Assembly: GCF_000308675.1 (NCBI RefSeq) | Contig: NZ_BAGE01000046.1 | Span: 1 to 64,000, forward strand | Source: Nocardia paucivorans NBRC 100373 | GTDB lineage: Bacteria; Actinomycetota; Actinomycetes; Mycobacteriales; Mycobacteriaceae | Direction: 5' to 3' | DNA: 64,000 nt | Part shown: in pieces, positions 24,764 to 34,233 of the stretch | How the letters are laid out: each line of letters starts with the position of its first letter | Numbering within the stretch: position 1 is the stretch's first letter | The notes under the pieces: model-generated | What the model was told of the DNA's origin: nothing | Database searches by the model: none | The model's input: the letters and a program-made list of their open reading frames with translations, nothing else | Translations under genes and position numbers: made by a program

Positions 24764-24971
24764 ACGGCACCTCTTTCGGAGACGAGGTCCGACGACCGGA
24801 CGGGCAGTACGGAGCGGGACGGCCCGATCTCGGGGAGCGGACCCGCGGCCCGGGCATCGGACGATTCCATAGCGGAACCGACCGGGGAGATGTGCGTGAC
24901 AACACCGAACGGCCGAGCGGCGGCCGCTTCCCGGAGGCGCGGCGCCGAGGCGGTCACCGAGGCCGACGCGG

Positions 24972-26759
24972 TCACCGCCCGACCCCGGAGGTATCCGGCA
25001 CCGGCACGGTCGCGTCGCCGTTCGCCACGGCCCGGTCGCCGTCATCGGTTCCGGCCCCCGGCCCGGCGGCATTCGAGCCGGCCCCCGATCTGCTGCCGTT
25101 CGTCACGGTCCCGGGCTCACCACCGGTCGACCCACCCGTATGCCCGTTCGTCTTTCCGACGCCGTTCGCGGCGGGAACCAGCCCCTCGGTGCTCTTACCA
25201 TCCCAGTTGAGCAGGTTGATCCGGTTCGATTTCCGTGCCGGCGCAGCATCATTGGTGTCGGTGAGGTGGAATTTCTCCACCATCTGGTCGAACGCGGTCA
25301 TACCGGGACCGCCGTCGGTATCCAGACTGCAACCGGTGGCGAGGGAGTCCAGTTCGTGCGCACGCGCGACCGCCCCGGTGGGGATCACGTACCGGTGTTC
25401 GTATTTGGCGATGGCCAGCAGCCGGTACATGGCCTCGATCTCCTCCGGCGCCAATCGCACCGACCGCGCGATGGACGGGTCCGGTTCCTGGCCGAGGTTC
25501 ACCGAGCGCATGAACGAGCGCATCCCGGCCAGCCGCCGCAGCGCAGCCCGCACCGGACCCACATCCCCGGCGGTGAACAGTTCCGCCAGATAGTCGAGTG
25601 GGATGCGCAGCGCGTCGATGGCGCCGAACAGATTGTGCGCGTCCTCGCCGTCGTGTCCGGTCTCCGACAACACATCCACCACCGGCGACAGCGGCGGCAC
25701 ATACCAGACCATCGGCATGGTGCGGTATTCCGGATGTAGCGGCAGTGCGATCTGGTAGTCGACGATGAGTTTGTAGACCGGGGAATCCTGTGCGGCCTGA
25801 ATCCATTCCGGTGAGATACCGGCCCGTTCGGCCTCCGCGATCACCCGTGGATCGTGCGGGTTGAGGAAGACGCCGAGCTGCGCCGGATACAGGTTCTTGT
25901 CATCGCGCACCGAGGCGGCCTCGAGCACGGCGTCGGCGTCGTAGAGCAGGACACCGATATAGCGCAGCCGACCGACGCAGGTCTCCGAGCACACCGTCGG
26001 GATACCGACCTCTACCCGCGGATAGCAAAAGGTGCATTTCTCGGCTTTACCGGTTTTGTGGTTGAAGTAGATCTTCTTGTACGGACAGCCGGTGACGCAC
26101 TGTCGCCAACCGCGGCATTTGTCCTGGTCGACCAGGACGATTCCATCCTCGGAGCGCTTGTAGATGGCACCCGACGGACAGGAGGCCGCACACGACGGGT
26201 TCAGGCAGTGTTCGCAGATCCGCGGCAGGTAGAACATGAAGGTCTGCTCGAACTCCAGTTTCACCTGTTCGGACAACCGCGCCAGCAATGGGTCCTTACC
26301 CACCTGATCCGGGCCCGAACCCAGATCGTCGTCCCAGTTGGCGCCCCAGGTCACCCGGGTGTCCTCGCCGGTGATGAGTGATTTCGGCCGCGCCACCGGG
26401 GTGGTGTCGGTGAGGGGGGAGGACAACAGATTGTCGTAGTCGTAGCTCCACGGCTCGTAGTAGTCGTCGATCGTGGGCAGATCGGGATTGGCGAAGATGT
26501 TCGACAACCGCTTCAGCCGTGACCCGGTGCGCAGGGTGAGCCTGCCGCGCCGGTCGAGCCGCCAACCTCCCTTCCACTTCTCCTGATCCTGGTATCCGCG
26601 CGGATAGCCCTGCCCGGGTCGGGTTTCCACATTGTTGAACCAGATGTACTCGGTGCCACCGCGATTGGTCCACGCCTGCTTGCAGGTGACCGAGCAGGTA
26701 TGACAGCCAATGCACTTGTCCAGGTTCATGACCATGGCCAGCTGTGCCATCACACGCAT
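24972..26759 (-). CDS. narH: Respiratory nitrate reductase, beta subunit (Fe-S)
   Basis: 595 residues against about 510 in E. coli. The cluster motifs are CIGCHTCSVTCKQAW at the N-terminus, CEHCLNPSCAASCPSG, CRGWRQCVTGCPYKK (the Trp gives the 3Fe-4S cluster) and CTFCYPR...CSETCVG. It carries electrons from NarI heme to NarG. The C-terminal ~75 residues after NRINLLNWDGK are a low-complexity Gly/Ala/Thr/Asn-rich extension absent from the classical protein. The ATG is 1 nt after the narG stop. Confidence 0.95.
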   Translation of the reverse strand: MRVMAQLAMVMNLDKCIGCHTCSVTCKQAWTNRGGTEYIWFNNVETRPGQGYPRGYQDQEKWKGGWRLDRRGRLTLRTGSRLKRLSNIFANPDLPTIDDYYEPWSYDYDNLLSSPLTDTTPVARPKSLITGEDTRVTWGANWDDDLGSGPDQVGKDPLLARLSEQVKLEFEQTFMFYLPRICEHCLNPSCAASCPSGAIYKRSEDGIVLVDQDKCRGWRQCVTGCPYKKIYFNHKTGKAEKCTFCYPRVEVGIPTVCSETCVGRLRYIGVLLYDADAVLEAASVRDDKNLYPAQLGVFLNPHDPRVIAEAERAGISPEWIQAAQDSPVYKLIVDYQIALPLHPEYRTMPMVWYVPPLSPVVDVLSETGHDGEDAHNLFGAIDALRIPLDYLAELFTAGDVGPVRAALRRLAGMRSFMRSVNLGQEPDPSIARSVRLAPEEIEAMYRLLAIAKYEHRYVIPTGAVARAHELDSLATGCSLDTDGGPGMTAFDQMVEKFHLTDTNDAAPARKSNRINLLNWDGKSTEGLVPAANGVGKTNGHTGGSTGGEPGTVTNGSRSGAGSNAAGPGAGTDDGDRAVANGDATVPVPDTSGVGR

Positions 26760-26760
26760 C

Positions 26761-29700
26761 TCAGTACTCCACTTCCTGGCTGCGGCGGCGAATGGTGGTG
26801 ACCTCGTCGCGCTGGTTTCCGGTGGGGCCGTGATAGTTCAGGGCGAACGACTGCTGGGCGTAACCACCGATGAGATGCGATGGTTTGATCATGATCCGGG
26901 TGAGCGCATTGTGGATACCGCCGCGCTTCCCCCGCCCCTTGAACGCCGCTTTCTCGGCACCTGACGGGCCCTCGATCCGCGGTACGTCCACAGCGCGGTC
27001 CTGCGCGTGATACATGAATACCGTGCCCTCCGGCATCCGGTGGCTGACGATGGCCCGGGCGACCACCACACCGTTGCGGTTGACCGCCTCGATCCAGTCG
27101 TTGTCGGTCACCCCGATCTTCGCCGCGTCCTTCTCCGACATCCAGATGGTCTGTCCGCCGCGCGACAACGTCAGCATGTGCAGGTTGTCCTGATAGGCGG
27201 AGTGAATGGACCATTTGGAATGCGGGGTCAGATACCGCACCGTGACGCCGCGTTCGGTGACCTCACCGACACCCGGTTCGCTGAACAACGCCGACATATC
27301 CAGCGGCGGCCGGAAGATGGGCAGCTGTTCCCCGAGTTCGATCATCCAATCGTGATCGAGGTAGAAGTGTTGGCGACCGGTGAGCGTATGCCAGGGCTTG
27401 AGCCGCTCGGTGTTGATGGTGAAGGGCGAGTACCGGCGTCCGCCGGATTCCGAACCCGACCATTCCGGTGAGGTGATGACCGGCACCGGCCTGGCCTGGG
27501 TATCGGCGAAGGTGATCCGCTTGCCCTCGTGTTCGGCGGCCATATCGGCCAGTCGGGTGCCGGTGCGTTCCTCCAGCGCATGGAATCCCGCCACGGCCAG
27601 TCGACCGTTGGTGGTGCCCGACAACGCCAGAATCGCCTCGGCGGCGTGAATATCCTTGGCCAGCGAGGGACGTCCCTGTCCGACACCGGAGACCACGGTG
27701 CCGTTCACCCCGGCCAGGTACTCCACTTCCGCGTCCGGATGGGTGGTGACACCTTTGGTGGTGAGACCAAGGGAATCGACGAGCGGTCCGAGCGCGGCCA
27801 TCTTCTCGGCCACTTTCGCGTAGTCGCGTTCGACGACCACGAGCTTGGGCATGGTCTTACCGGGAATCGGTTCGCATTCCCCGGCCTTCCAGTCCCGAAC
27901 CCGCCCACCGGCCTGCGCCATGGCGTCGGGCGAATCGTGTTGCAGCGGCACCGCGACGATGTCCTTACGGCGGCCGAGATGTTTCTCGGCCATCCAGGAG
28001 AACCCGCGGGCGATCCGATGGAATGCCTCGAAATCGGTTTTTGCCTCCCACGGCGGCGAAATGGCCGGGGTGAAGGCGTGTACGAACGGGTGCATATCCG
28101 TCGAGGACAGATCATGCTTCTCGTACCAGGTGGCGGCGGGCAACACGATATCGGAGAACAGCGTGGTGCTGGTCATCCGGAAATCCAGCGACAGCAGCAG
28201 ATCGAGTTTGCCGGTAGCGGCCTCGTCCCGCCAGACCAGCTCCCGTGGACGCACACCGGGCGACTCCTCGGTCTGCAGGTTGGAATCGGCGCCGAGCAGA
28301 TGTTTGTGGAAATACTCGTTGCCCTTACCGGAGGAGCCGAGCAGGTTGGCGCGCCATACGGTCAAACAGCGCGGGAAGTTCTCCGGGGCATCGGGGTCTT
28401 CGCAGGCGAAGCGCAGCTCACCGGATTTCAGTCCGTCGACGATATGGTCCTGCGGGGTCTTACCCGCCTGCTCCGCTTCGTCCACCAGATCCAGGGGATT
28501 GCGGTCGAAAGTGGGATAGCTCGGCATCCAGCCCAATCGGCTCGCGAGGGCGATATTGTCCGCGGCGGTGCGGCCGGCGAACCGGCCCGCGCCCAACGGG
28601 GAGGCGAAGACATCGGCGCGGAACGGATCGTAGCGCCACTGGTCGTTGCTGAGGTACCAGAACACGGTGCCCTGCATCTGTCGGGGCGGACGCTGCCAGT
28701 CCAGGCCGAACGCCAGGGTGGACCAGCCGGTCACCGGGCGGCATTTCTCCTGGCCGACGTAGTGGGCCCAGCCACCACCGTTGACGCCCTGGCAACCGGT
28801 GAGCAGGGTCAGGGTGAAGAAGGCGCGATAGATCTGGTCGGAGTGGAACCAGTGGTTGGTGCCGGCTCCCATCAGGATCATCGATCGACCGCCGGAACGG
28901 TCGGCGTTGTCGGCGAACTCGCGGGCGATCCGCTCGGCCTGCGCGGCCGCGACCCCGGTGATGCGCTCTTGCCAGGCCGGGGTGTAGGGCTCGGTCGCGT
29001 CGTCGTAACCGGTGGGCCAGGCGCCGGGCAGGCCGGGACGGCTCACCCCGTACTGGGCCAGCAGCAGGTCGAAAACCGTGGTGACCCGTTTACCCGCCAC
29101 AACGGTGGTCGGCACCCCGCGAGTGACGACCCCTGGGGTGTCGGTGTCGTATCGAGGGAACCGCACCTCCGCGACGGAGTCCGATCCCGCGTTATCGCTC
29201 GCATCGGTGCGGTGGTACAGGGTCAGCAGGGGCTGCACGTCTCCCAGATCCAGGTTCCAGCGTCCCTTGCCGGCCTCCCCGAATCGGTCGCCCAGAGTGC
29301 CGTTGGGGACCACCGGGTTACCGTCGGCATCGAGGAGAACGGTGCGGAACTCGGCGGCCTCGGTATCGAAGCCGTCCAGTCCGGCCCGGGCCAGGTCGGC
29401 GGCGGTGAGGAATTTGCCGGGCACAGCGACACCGTCGTGGTCGTCCAGGGTGATCAGGAACGGTAGATCGGTGTAGCGGCGCACATAGTCCAGGAACCTC
29501 GGGGTGATCTTCTCGACGAAGAACTCGCGCAACACCACATGCCCCATCGCCATGGCCAGGGCGGCATCGGTGCCGGGGCGGGCGGGCATCCACTCGTCGG
29601 CGAATTTGGTGTTGTCGGCGTAGTCCGGCGACACCACCACGACTTTCTGACCGCGGTACCGGGCCTCGGTCATGTAGTGAGCGTCGGGGGTGCGGGTCAC

Positions 29701-30534
29701 CGGAACGTTGGAACCCCACATGATCAGGTAGCCGGCGTCGAACCAATCGGCCGATTCCGGAACATCGGTCTGATCGCCGAACACCTGCGGCGAGGCCACC
29801 GGCAGATCGGCGTACCAGTCGTAGAACGACAGCATGGATCCGCCCAGCAGTGAGATGAACCGGGCGCCCACCGCATGGCTGACCATCGACATGGCCGGAA
29901 TCGGCGAGAAACCGGCGACCCGATCGGGGCCGTACTTCTTGATGGTGTGCACATGCGCGGCGGCCGCGATCTCGGCGGCCTCCCACCACTCCACGCGGAC
30001 GAAACCGCCCTTACCTCGAGCGGCCTTGTAGCGCCGGGATCGCTGCGGGTCCTCCACGAGATCACCCCAGGCCAGCACCGGATCCTTCAATCGTTCCTTG
30101 GCCTCGCGATACAGCTCGAGCAGGGTGGAACGCACATACGGGTACCGCACCCGTGCGGGCGAATAGGTGTACCAGGAGAAGGAGGCGCCGCGCGGGCAGC
30201 CGCGAGGTTCGTACTCGGGTTTGTCGGATCCGACGGACGGATAGTCGGTCTGCTGCGATTCCCAGGTGATCACGCCGTCGGAGACATAGATCTTCCAGGA
30301 GCAGGAACCGGTGCAGTTGACACCGTGCGTGGAGCGCACCACCTTGTCGTGGGCCCAACGGTCCCGATAGAAATCATCGGCGCCCCGTCCGCCCACCTTG
30401 TGCAGGGTGCGGTGATCCTCCGACACCTCGCCGCGATGGAAGTATTTCCCCAGCCGCAACAGCGCCTCGGCGGCATCTCCGGACAGCCGGCCCGAATCGA
30501 AGGACGTCGAACCCTCAGTGCGTGGAACAACCAC
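26761..30534 (-). CDS. narG: Respiratory nitrate reductase, alpha subunit (Mo-bisMGD)
   Basis: About 1257 residues, normal for NarG. The FS0 cluster ligands are His70, Cys74 and Cys78 in THGVNCTGSCSW and Cys113 in EPRGCPRG. The Mo-ligating Asp is in WGSNVPVTRTPDAHY. It reduces nitrate to nitrite on the cytoplasmic side. There is no twin-arginine export signal. The GTG at 30532-30534 was chosen because a purine-rich AAAGGGGG lies 4 nt upstream and the protein length then fits; an in-frame extension to 30711 has no family character. Confidence 0.95.
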   Translation of the reverse strand: MVVPRTEGSTSFDSGRLSGDAAEALLRLGKYFHRGEVSEDHRTLHKVGGRGADDFYRDRWAHDKVVRSTHGVNCTGSCSWKIYVSDGVITWESQQTDYPSVGSDKPEYEPRGCPRGASFSWYTYSPARVRYPYVRSTLLELYREAKERLKDPVLAWGDLVEDPQRSRRYKAARGKGGFVRVEWWEAAEIAAAAHVHTIKKYGPDRVAGFSPIPAMSMVSHAVGARFISLLGGSMLSFYDWYADLPVASPQVFGDQTDVPESADWFDAGYLIMWGSNVPVTRTPDAHYMTEARYRGQKVVVVSPDYADNTKFADEWMPARPGTDAALAMAMGHVVLREFFVEKITPRFLDYVRRYTDLPFLITLDDHDGVAVPGKFLTAADLARAGLDGFDTEAAEFRTVLLDADGNPVVPNGTLGDRFGEAGKGRWNLDLGDVQPLLTLYHRTDASDNAGSDSVAEVRFPRYDTDTPGVVTRGVPTTVVAGKRVTTVFDLLLAQYGVSRPGLPGAWPTGYDDATEPYTPAWQERITGVAAAQAERIAREFADNADRSGGRSMILMGAGTNHWFHSDQIYRAFFTLTLLTGCQGVNGGGWAHYVGQEKCRPVTGWSTLAFGLDWQRPPRQMQGTVFWYLSNDQWRYDPFRADVFASPLGAGRFAGRTAADNIALASRLGWMPSYPTFDRNPLDLVDEAEQAGKTPQDHIVDGLKSGELRFACEDPDAPENFPRCLTVWRANLLGSSGKGNEYFHKHLLGADSNLQTEESPGVRPRELVWRDEAATGKLDLLLSLDFRMTSTTLFSDIVLPAATWYEKHDLSSTDMHPFVHAFTPAISPPWEAKTDFEAFHRIARGFSWMAEKHLGRRKDIVAVPLQHDSPDAMAQAGGRVRDWKAGECEPIPGKTMPKLVVVERDYAKVAEKMAALGPLVDSLGLTTKGVTTHPDAEVEYLAGVNGTVVSGVGQGRPSLAKDIHAAEAILALSGTTNGRLAVAGFHALEERTGTRLADMAAEHEGKRITFADTQARPVPVITSPEWSGSESGGRRYSPFTINTERLKPWHTLTGRQHFYLDHDWMIELGEQLPIFRPPLDMSALFSEPGVGEVTERGVTVRYLTPHSKWSIHSAYQDNLHMLTLSRGGQTIWMSEKDAAKIGVTDNDWIEAVNRNGVVVARAIVSHRMPEGTVFMYHAQDRAVDVPRIEGPSGAEKAAFKGRGKRGGIHNALTRIMIKPSHLIGGYAQQSFALNYHGPTGNQRDEVTTIRRRSQEVEY

Positions 30535-30615
30535 GACGCCCCCTTTTTTTTCTAGCTGCGAAATGGGCTGTTGCTCCGACTGTAAGGAGGCCGCGGCCGG
30601 GCACCAAAAATTACT

Positions 30616-30650
30616 CTCACCACGCACTTCGCCCGAAAGTGAGTTGTGAG
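30616..30650. promoter_or_regulatory. Imperfect dyad upstream of narG (candidate operator)
   Basis: CTCAC (30616-30620) pairs with GTGAG (30646-30650) and CACTT (30625-30629) with AAGTG (30637-30641), giving a two-part symmetrical dyad 82-116 bp before the narG start. Direct TTTACA repeats (30797-30802 and 30807-30812, 10-bp period) lie further up. The 449-bp gap between narG and the S1-type gene otherwise holds only an 8-T run at 30544-30551 next to the narG ribosome-binding site and no gene I can support. Confidence 0.35.
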
Positions 30651-30983
30651 ATGACGGAAATCCGCCGGTCACGGATGGCGACCGTAATACCCCCTTATAG
30701 ACCGCGATCACCTGGGAAGAAGCACCGGAAACACCCTCTGCGCCACCATTTCGGACAATTCCGGTGAAACTTTGGAAATAATCGCTTCTCCGACGCTTTA
30801 CATTCGTTTACACATCGTCGGCGGCACCCGCCCACGCGGATCACCCGGCCCGGATCGGTCGCGCCCCCGATCGGCCGATCGCTCTTCCAGCTTCTGGGAA
30901 GCATTTCCGCACCGGCATCGGCGAGTCGGTTATTATTCCTCGTCATCTGCCCACCCCGGGCCCATCGAGTTCGAGGTTGTTCG

Positions 30984-31697
30984 ATGTTCAGCGCAGTTCG
31001 ACGTGTCCGAGTCCACCTGTGCGCATTTGCCGCCGCAGTACTGGCGACCGGCCTCACCGCGGCCCTCGGCCCGGACGCGCACGCGAGCCAGTCCGTCACG
31101 GTGCATCCCGGTATGGAGGTCCGGCACACCGAATACCGCGACGAAGAGGCGATCGTCTCCCGCTGCACGATCGGGCTCACAGGTTCGGTGGGCAATGCCC
31201 GCTACGGCGTCACCGCCGGCCACTGCTATCGGTCGGGGATCATCACCGACGCGAAGGGCAACTCGGTGGGTTGGTACGAATCCCAACGCCCCGACGATGG
31301 AATGAAATTCGGATTCGCCCTACTGCGCCTCTACGACAACGTCGGCGTCTCCGCCTCCATGGGCAAGTTCGGCCTCTCCTCGGTGGACACGAAACCTCGG
31401 GTCGGGCAGGAGGTCTGTAAGGTCGGCGCCACCACCGGCTGGGGTTGCGGCAAGATCATCGAGGTCGACGACGACTATCTCTATGTCGACAAGTCGTTGG
31501 GCGCCGAAGGTGGGGATTCCGGTGCCGTGGTGTATCGCCAGACCTCGGACGGGCACGCCGCCTTCGTCGGTATTCTCGCCGCCTACGACGGAGACCGGGA
31601 CCACGCGGCGGTGGTGGAACCGGCCGGGCGTCTCTTCGGTCAGATCCGCCGCTACGGCCCGACCCGCGAAAACCCCTTCGTCTGGTACCGCGTCTGA
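30984..31697 (+). CDS. Secreted chymotrypsin-fold (S1 family) protein, possibly inactive
   Basis: 237 residues with a signal peptide (VRVHLCAFAAAVLATGLTA, likely cleavage after AHA near residue 34). The catalytic His80 is in VTAGHCY and Ser179 in GGDSGAVVY. Cys61/Cys81 and Cys145/Cys155 are placed like the usual disulfides. Where the family has Asp-x-Ala-(I/L)-(I/L), this protein has KFGFALLRL, so the triad Asp appears to be Gly110. It may be inactive, or another Asp may serve. It is divergent from narG; a link with nitrate metabolism is not obvious. Confidence 0.78.
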   Translation: MFSAVRRVRVHLCAFAAAVLATGLTAALGPDAHASQSVTVHPGMEVRHTEYRDEEAIVSRCTIGLTGSVGNARYGVTAGHCYRSGIITDAKGNSVGWYESQRPDDGMKFGFALLRLYDNVGVSASMGKFGLSSVDTKPRVGQEVCKVGATTGWGCGKIIEVDDDYLYVDKSLGAEGGDSGAVVYRQTSDGHAAFVGILAAYDGDRDHAAVVEPAGRLFGQIRRYGPTRENPFVWYRV

Positions 31698-31811
31698 GCG
31701 CGGGCACCCCATGTCACCGCGCGTGGGTCGGAGTCGGTGGGGATTCGAGCTGCCCGCGTCCCGACGGCGCGTTCGGCTCGCACGGCATCCGATATCGGAG
31801 CCGTCGTGATC

Positions 31812-32555
31812 TCACCGCGCCTCGATACGGCCGAGCTCGCGCACGGCGGCCCGGTAGCGATCGGCGATCAGGCGGACGACCGCCGGATGCACGCCGATCG
31901 GACCGGCGACCGCCGTGGCGCCGGCGGTGTGCAGACGTTCCTGGAACAACCCGTGCGCCAACAGGTAGGAGGCGATGAACACTCGTTCGCGACCCGCGGC
32001 GCGCAGGGTGCCGACCACATCCGGAACCCGTGGTGCACCGGTCGCGACATAGGCGATGTGCACCGGGGTGGCCAGCTGAGCGGTCAGCATGGCGGCGGCG
32101 CGCCGAATATCGGCGCGGGCGCGGGGATCCGAGGAACCGGCCGCGGCGAAGACCACCGCGTCGCCGGGCCGCCACCCGACCGCGTGCAACCGCACGGCCA
32201 TGACGCGGGCCAATGCCTGATCGGGCCCCATGGCGGGGGTCACCGTGACCGACGGGTGACCGCTGTCGGCCACCTCGCGCGGTACATCCTGATAGACGTG
32301 ATAACCCGAGGCCAAGAACGCCGGCACGACGACGGCGGGACGCGACGAGGTCTCGGCGAGACCGCGCAGCACCTCCCCCGGCGAAGGACCGAGCACATCG
32401 ACGAATGCGGTACGTACCCCCGGGTGGTGTCCGCCGCCGTCCGCGCCCAGTTCCCACGCGACCGCCTCGGCCAGCGCGGCGATCATCTGTACGCCCTTCC
32501 CACTGCGGGTGCCGTGCGCGACCAGGACCAGGCCGGCCTCGGCCTCGGTGTTCAC
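31812..32555 (-). CDS. Sirohydrochlorin chelatase (CbiX/SirB type)
   Basis: 247 residues, two related halves. The first begins GLVLVAHGTRSGKG with the metal-binding His, and VPAFLASGYHVYQDVP holds a second His. The second half has VVFAAAGSSDPRA and FIASYLLAHGLFQ. It inserts Fe2+ (siroheme) or Co2+ (cobamide). Next to nirBD, siroheme supply for NirB is the likely job. The GTG at 32553-32555 overlaps the upstream gene's TGA by 4 nt (GTGA), which fixes the start. Confidence 0.86.
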   Translation of the reverse strand: MNTEAEAGLVLVAHGTRSGKGVQMIAALAEAVAWELGADGGGHHPGVRTAFVDVLGPSPGEVLRGLAETSSRPAVVVPAFLASGYHVYQDVPREVADSGHPSVTVTPAMGPDQALARVMAVRLHAVGWRPGDAVVFAAAGSSDPRARADIRRAAAMLTAQLATPVHIAYVATGAPRVPDVVGTLRAAGRERVFIASYLLAHGLFQERLHTAGATAVAGPIGVHPAVVRLIADRYRAAVRELGRIEAR

Positions 32556-33775
32556 CGGTTCACCACCGCCCGCAGCGCTGCCGAACCCGGCGCGGACACC
32601 GCGATATCGGACAGGCGGTCCTCGGCGTTGTTGTCGGCGCATTCGGCCGGATCGAGGGCCAACCGATAGCCACGCTTGACCACCGTCTGAATCACCTTGG
32701 GCGCGCCGAGACCGGCCCGCAACCGGGCGATCGCGGTCTCCACCGCATGGGTGTCGTCACCGCCACCGGGCAGGGTGGCCAGCAGGTCCTCTCGCGAGAC
32801 CACCCGTCCCGGATACCGGGCCAAGGCACGCATCAGCGCCATCGGGGCCGGCGCCAACTGTCGAACGCAACCGTCCACCACCACACATGCCCCGCGCACG
32901 CTGATCAGATGCCCGGCGGCGTGGATCCGATTGGCCCGCCGCGGCAGCTCCTCGGCGACATGCCGGGCCAGGGCGCCCAGGCGGGCCCGTCCCGGCATGG
33001 TGGTGCGAACGCCGAGCTCCTCCAGCGGTGCGGCGGTGATCGGCCCCACGCAGGCGGGCAGCACCCGGGTGCGTAGCGCGTGCAACAAACCCTCGAGCAG
33101 ACCGGTTTCCTTGGCGCGCATCAGCATCGACGCCACGGCGGGGGCGCTGGTGAAGGTCACGCAGTCGATACCACCGGTGATAATGGCCTCGATGAGCTGA
33201 TCCATCGGGCCGCGATCCGACGGTGGAGTCCACCGGTACACCGGCACCGGAACCACATCGGCGCCGGCCGACCGCAATACCTCGCAGAAATCGGGCAGCG
33301 GTTCCCATTCGGTGGTGGCGCCGTGCAGTTGGACCGCGATGCGCACCCCCTCCACGCCCTCCTCGAGCAGATGGTCGAGCACCTCCGCCGACGACTCCGA
33401 GGCCGGCGACCACTCCTCCCGCAGTTCCGCGGCCCGGATGGCCCCCTTGGCCTTGGGACCACGGGCCAATAGCCGGGTGCTCGACAGAGTCGAACGCAGC
33501 CGTTCGGCGAGGCCCCAGCCTTCGGCCGCCTCCATCCAGCCGCGGAAACCGATACCGGTGGTGGCCACCACGATCCGTGGTGGGTCGGCGATCAGCGTCC
33601 GCGTCACCCGCTCCAGTTCGGTGTCGTCGGCCAGCGGAATGATCCGGATGGCGGGCGCCGACACCACCGCCGCGCCCCGCCGGGTGAGCAGCGTGGTGAA
33701 TTCCTCGGCCCGGCGCGCAGCGGTGATACCGATGGTGAAACCGGCCAGTGGGGTATCCGGATTCGACGTCGTCAT
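32552..33775 (-). CDS. Uroporphyrinogen-III synthase fused to an OmpR-type winged helix
   Basis: 407 residues. Residues ~10-265 are a HemD fold (FTIGITAARRAEEFTTLL, VTFTSAPAVASML, VGPITAAPLEELG). Residues ~305-380 are a transcriptional-regulator C-terminal domain (APAPMALMRALARYPG, VSREDLLATLP, AVETAIARLRAGLG, VIQTVVKRGYRL). I recall the same fusion beside narK3 in M. tuberculosis (Rv0260c). It may make uroporphyrinogen III for siroheme, act as a DNA-binding regulator, or both. The ATG lies 4 nt after the nirD stop, and the 3' end overlaps the chelatase start. Confidence 0.88.
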   Translation of the reverse strand: MTTSNPDTPLAGFTIGITAARRAEEFTTLLTRRGAAVVSAPAIRIIPLADDTELERVTRTLIADPPRIVVATTGIGFRGWMEAAEGWGLAERLRSTLSSTRLLARGPKAKGAIRAAELREEWSPASESSAEVLDHLLEEGVEGVRIAVQLHGATTEWEPLPDFCEVLRSAGADVVPVPVYRWTPPSDRGPMDQLIEAIITGGIDCVTFTSAPAVASMLMRAKETGLLEGLLHALRTRVLPACVGPITAAPLEELGVRTTMPGRARLGALARHVAEELPRRANRIHAAGHLISVRGACVVVDGCVRQLAPAPMALMRALARYPGRVVSREDLLATLPGGGDDTHAVETAIARLRAGLGAPKVIQTVVKRGYRLALDPAECADNNAEDRLSDIAVSAPGSAALRAVVNR

Positions 33776-33779
33776 ATGC

Positions 33780-34169
33780 CTACCGTTCGTTTCCGGTGGC
33801 GACGGGCGTGTTCGACACCGAGACCACCCCGTCGTCCACACGCACCGCGTACACCGGCAGCGCGACCGATCCATCGTCCAGGCAGTGGCCGTCGAGCAGG
33901 GAGAACGCCTGCTTCAGCAACGGCGACGCCACCACCGGCACCCCGGCGCGGTCGCCGACGATCCCGCGCGACATCACGGCCGCCCGACCGAACGGGTCGA
34001 TATTGCCCACGGCGTGGAGCGAACCGTCGGGCAGCAGGAACAGTGCGGCCTGACGCCCGCCCCGCAGTAGCACGGCCACACCCCGGCCCGGGATCAGGTA
34101 GTCCAACCGGCACGCCTGCGTCCACATGGTGGTGTCGGTGGTGACACCACGGGTATCGATAACGGTCAT
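33780..34169 (-). CDS. nirD: Nitrite reductase (NADH) small subunit
   Basis: 129 residues, Rieske-like fold without the Cys/His cluster ligands, as usual for NirD (CRLDYLIPGRGVAVLLRG, LHAVGNIDPFGRAAVMSRG). It partners NirB in cytosolic nitrite reduction to ammonium. The ATG at 34167-34169 has a strong GGAGGAG upstream, which sets the start. The gene is 64 nt after nirB and 4 nt before the HemD fusion, so nirB-nirD-hemD-chelatase reads as one operon. Confidence 0.93.
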   Translation of the reverse strand: MTVIDTRGVTTDTTMWTQACRLDYLIPGRGVAVLLRGGRQAALFLLPDGSLHAVGNIDPFGRAAVMSRGIVGDRAGVPVVASPLLKQAFSLLDGHCLDDGSVALPVYAVRVDDGVVSVSNTPVATGNER

Positions 34170-34233
34170 CGGTGTTCTCCTCCACACGCCTTACCCATTG
34201 GTACCGACGTCCTGTTTCCTGGGGGTTAAGCGG

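Noticed and set aside
27529..29466. 645-codon plus-strand frame opposite narG
   Set aside because: NarG is unmistakable on the other strand; the plus frame is His/Gly/Arg-rich without domains.
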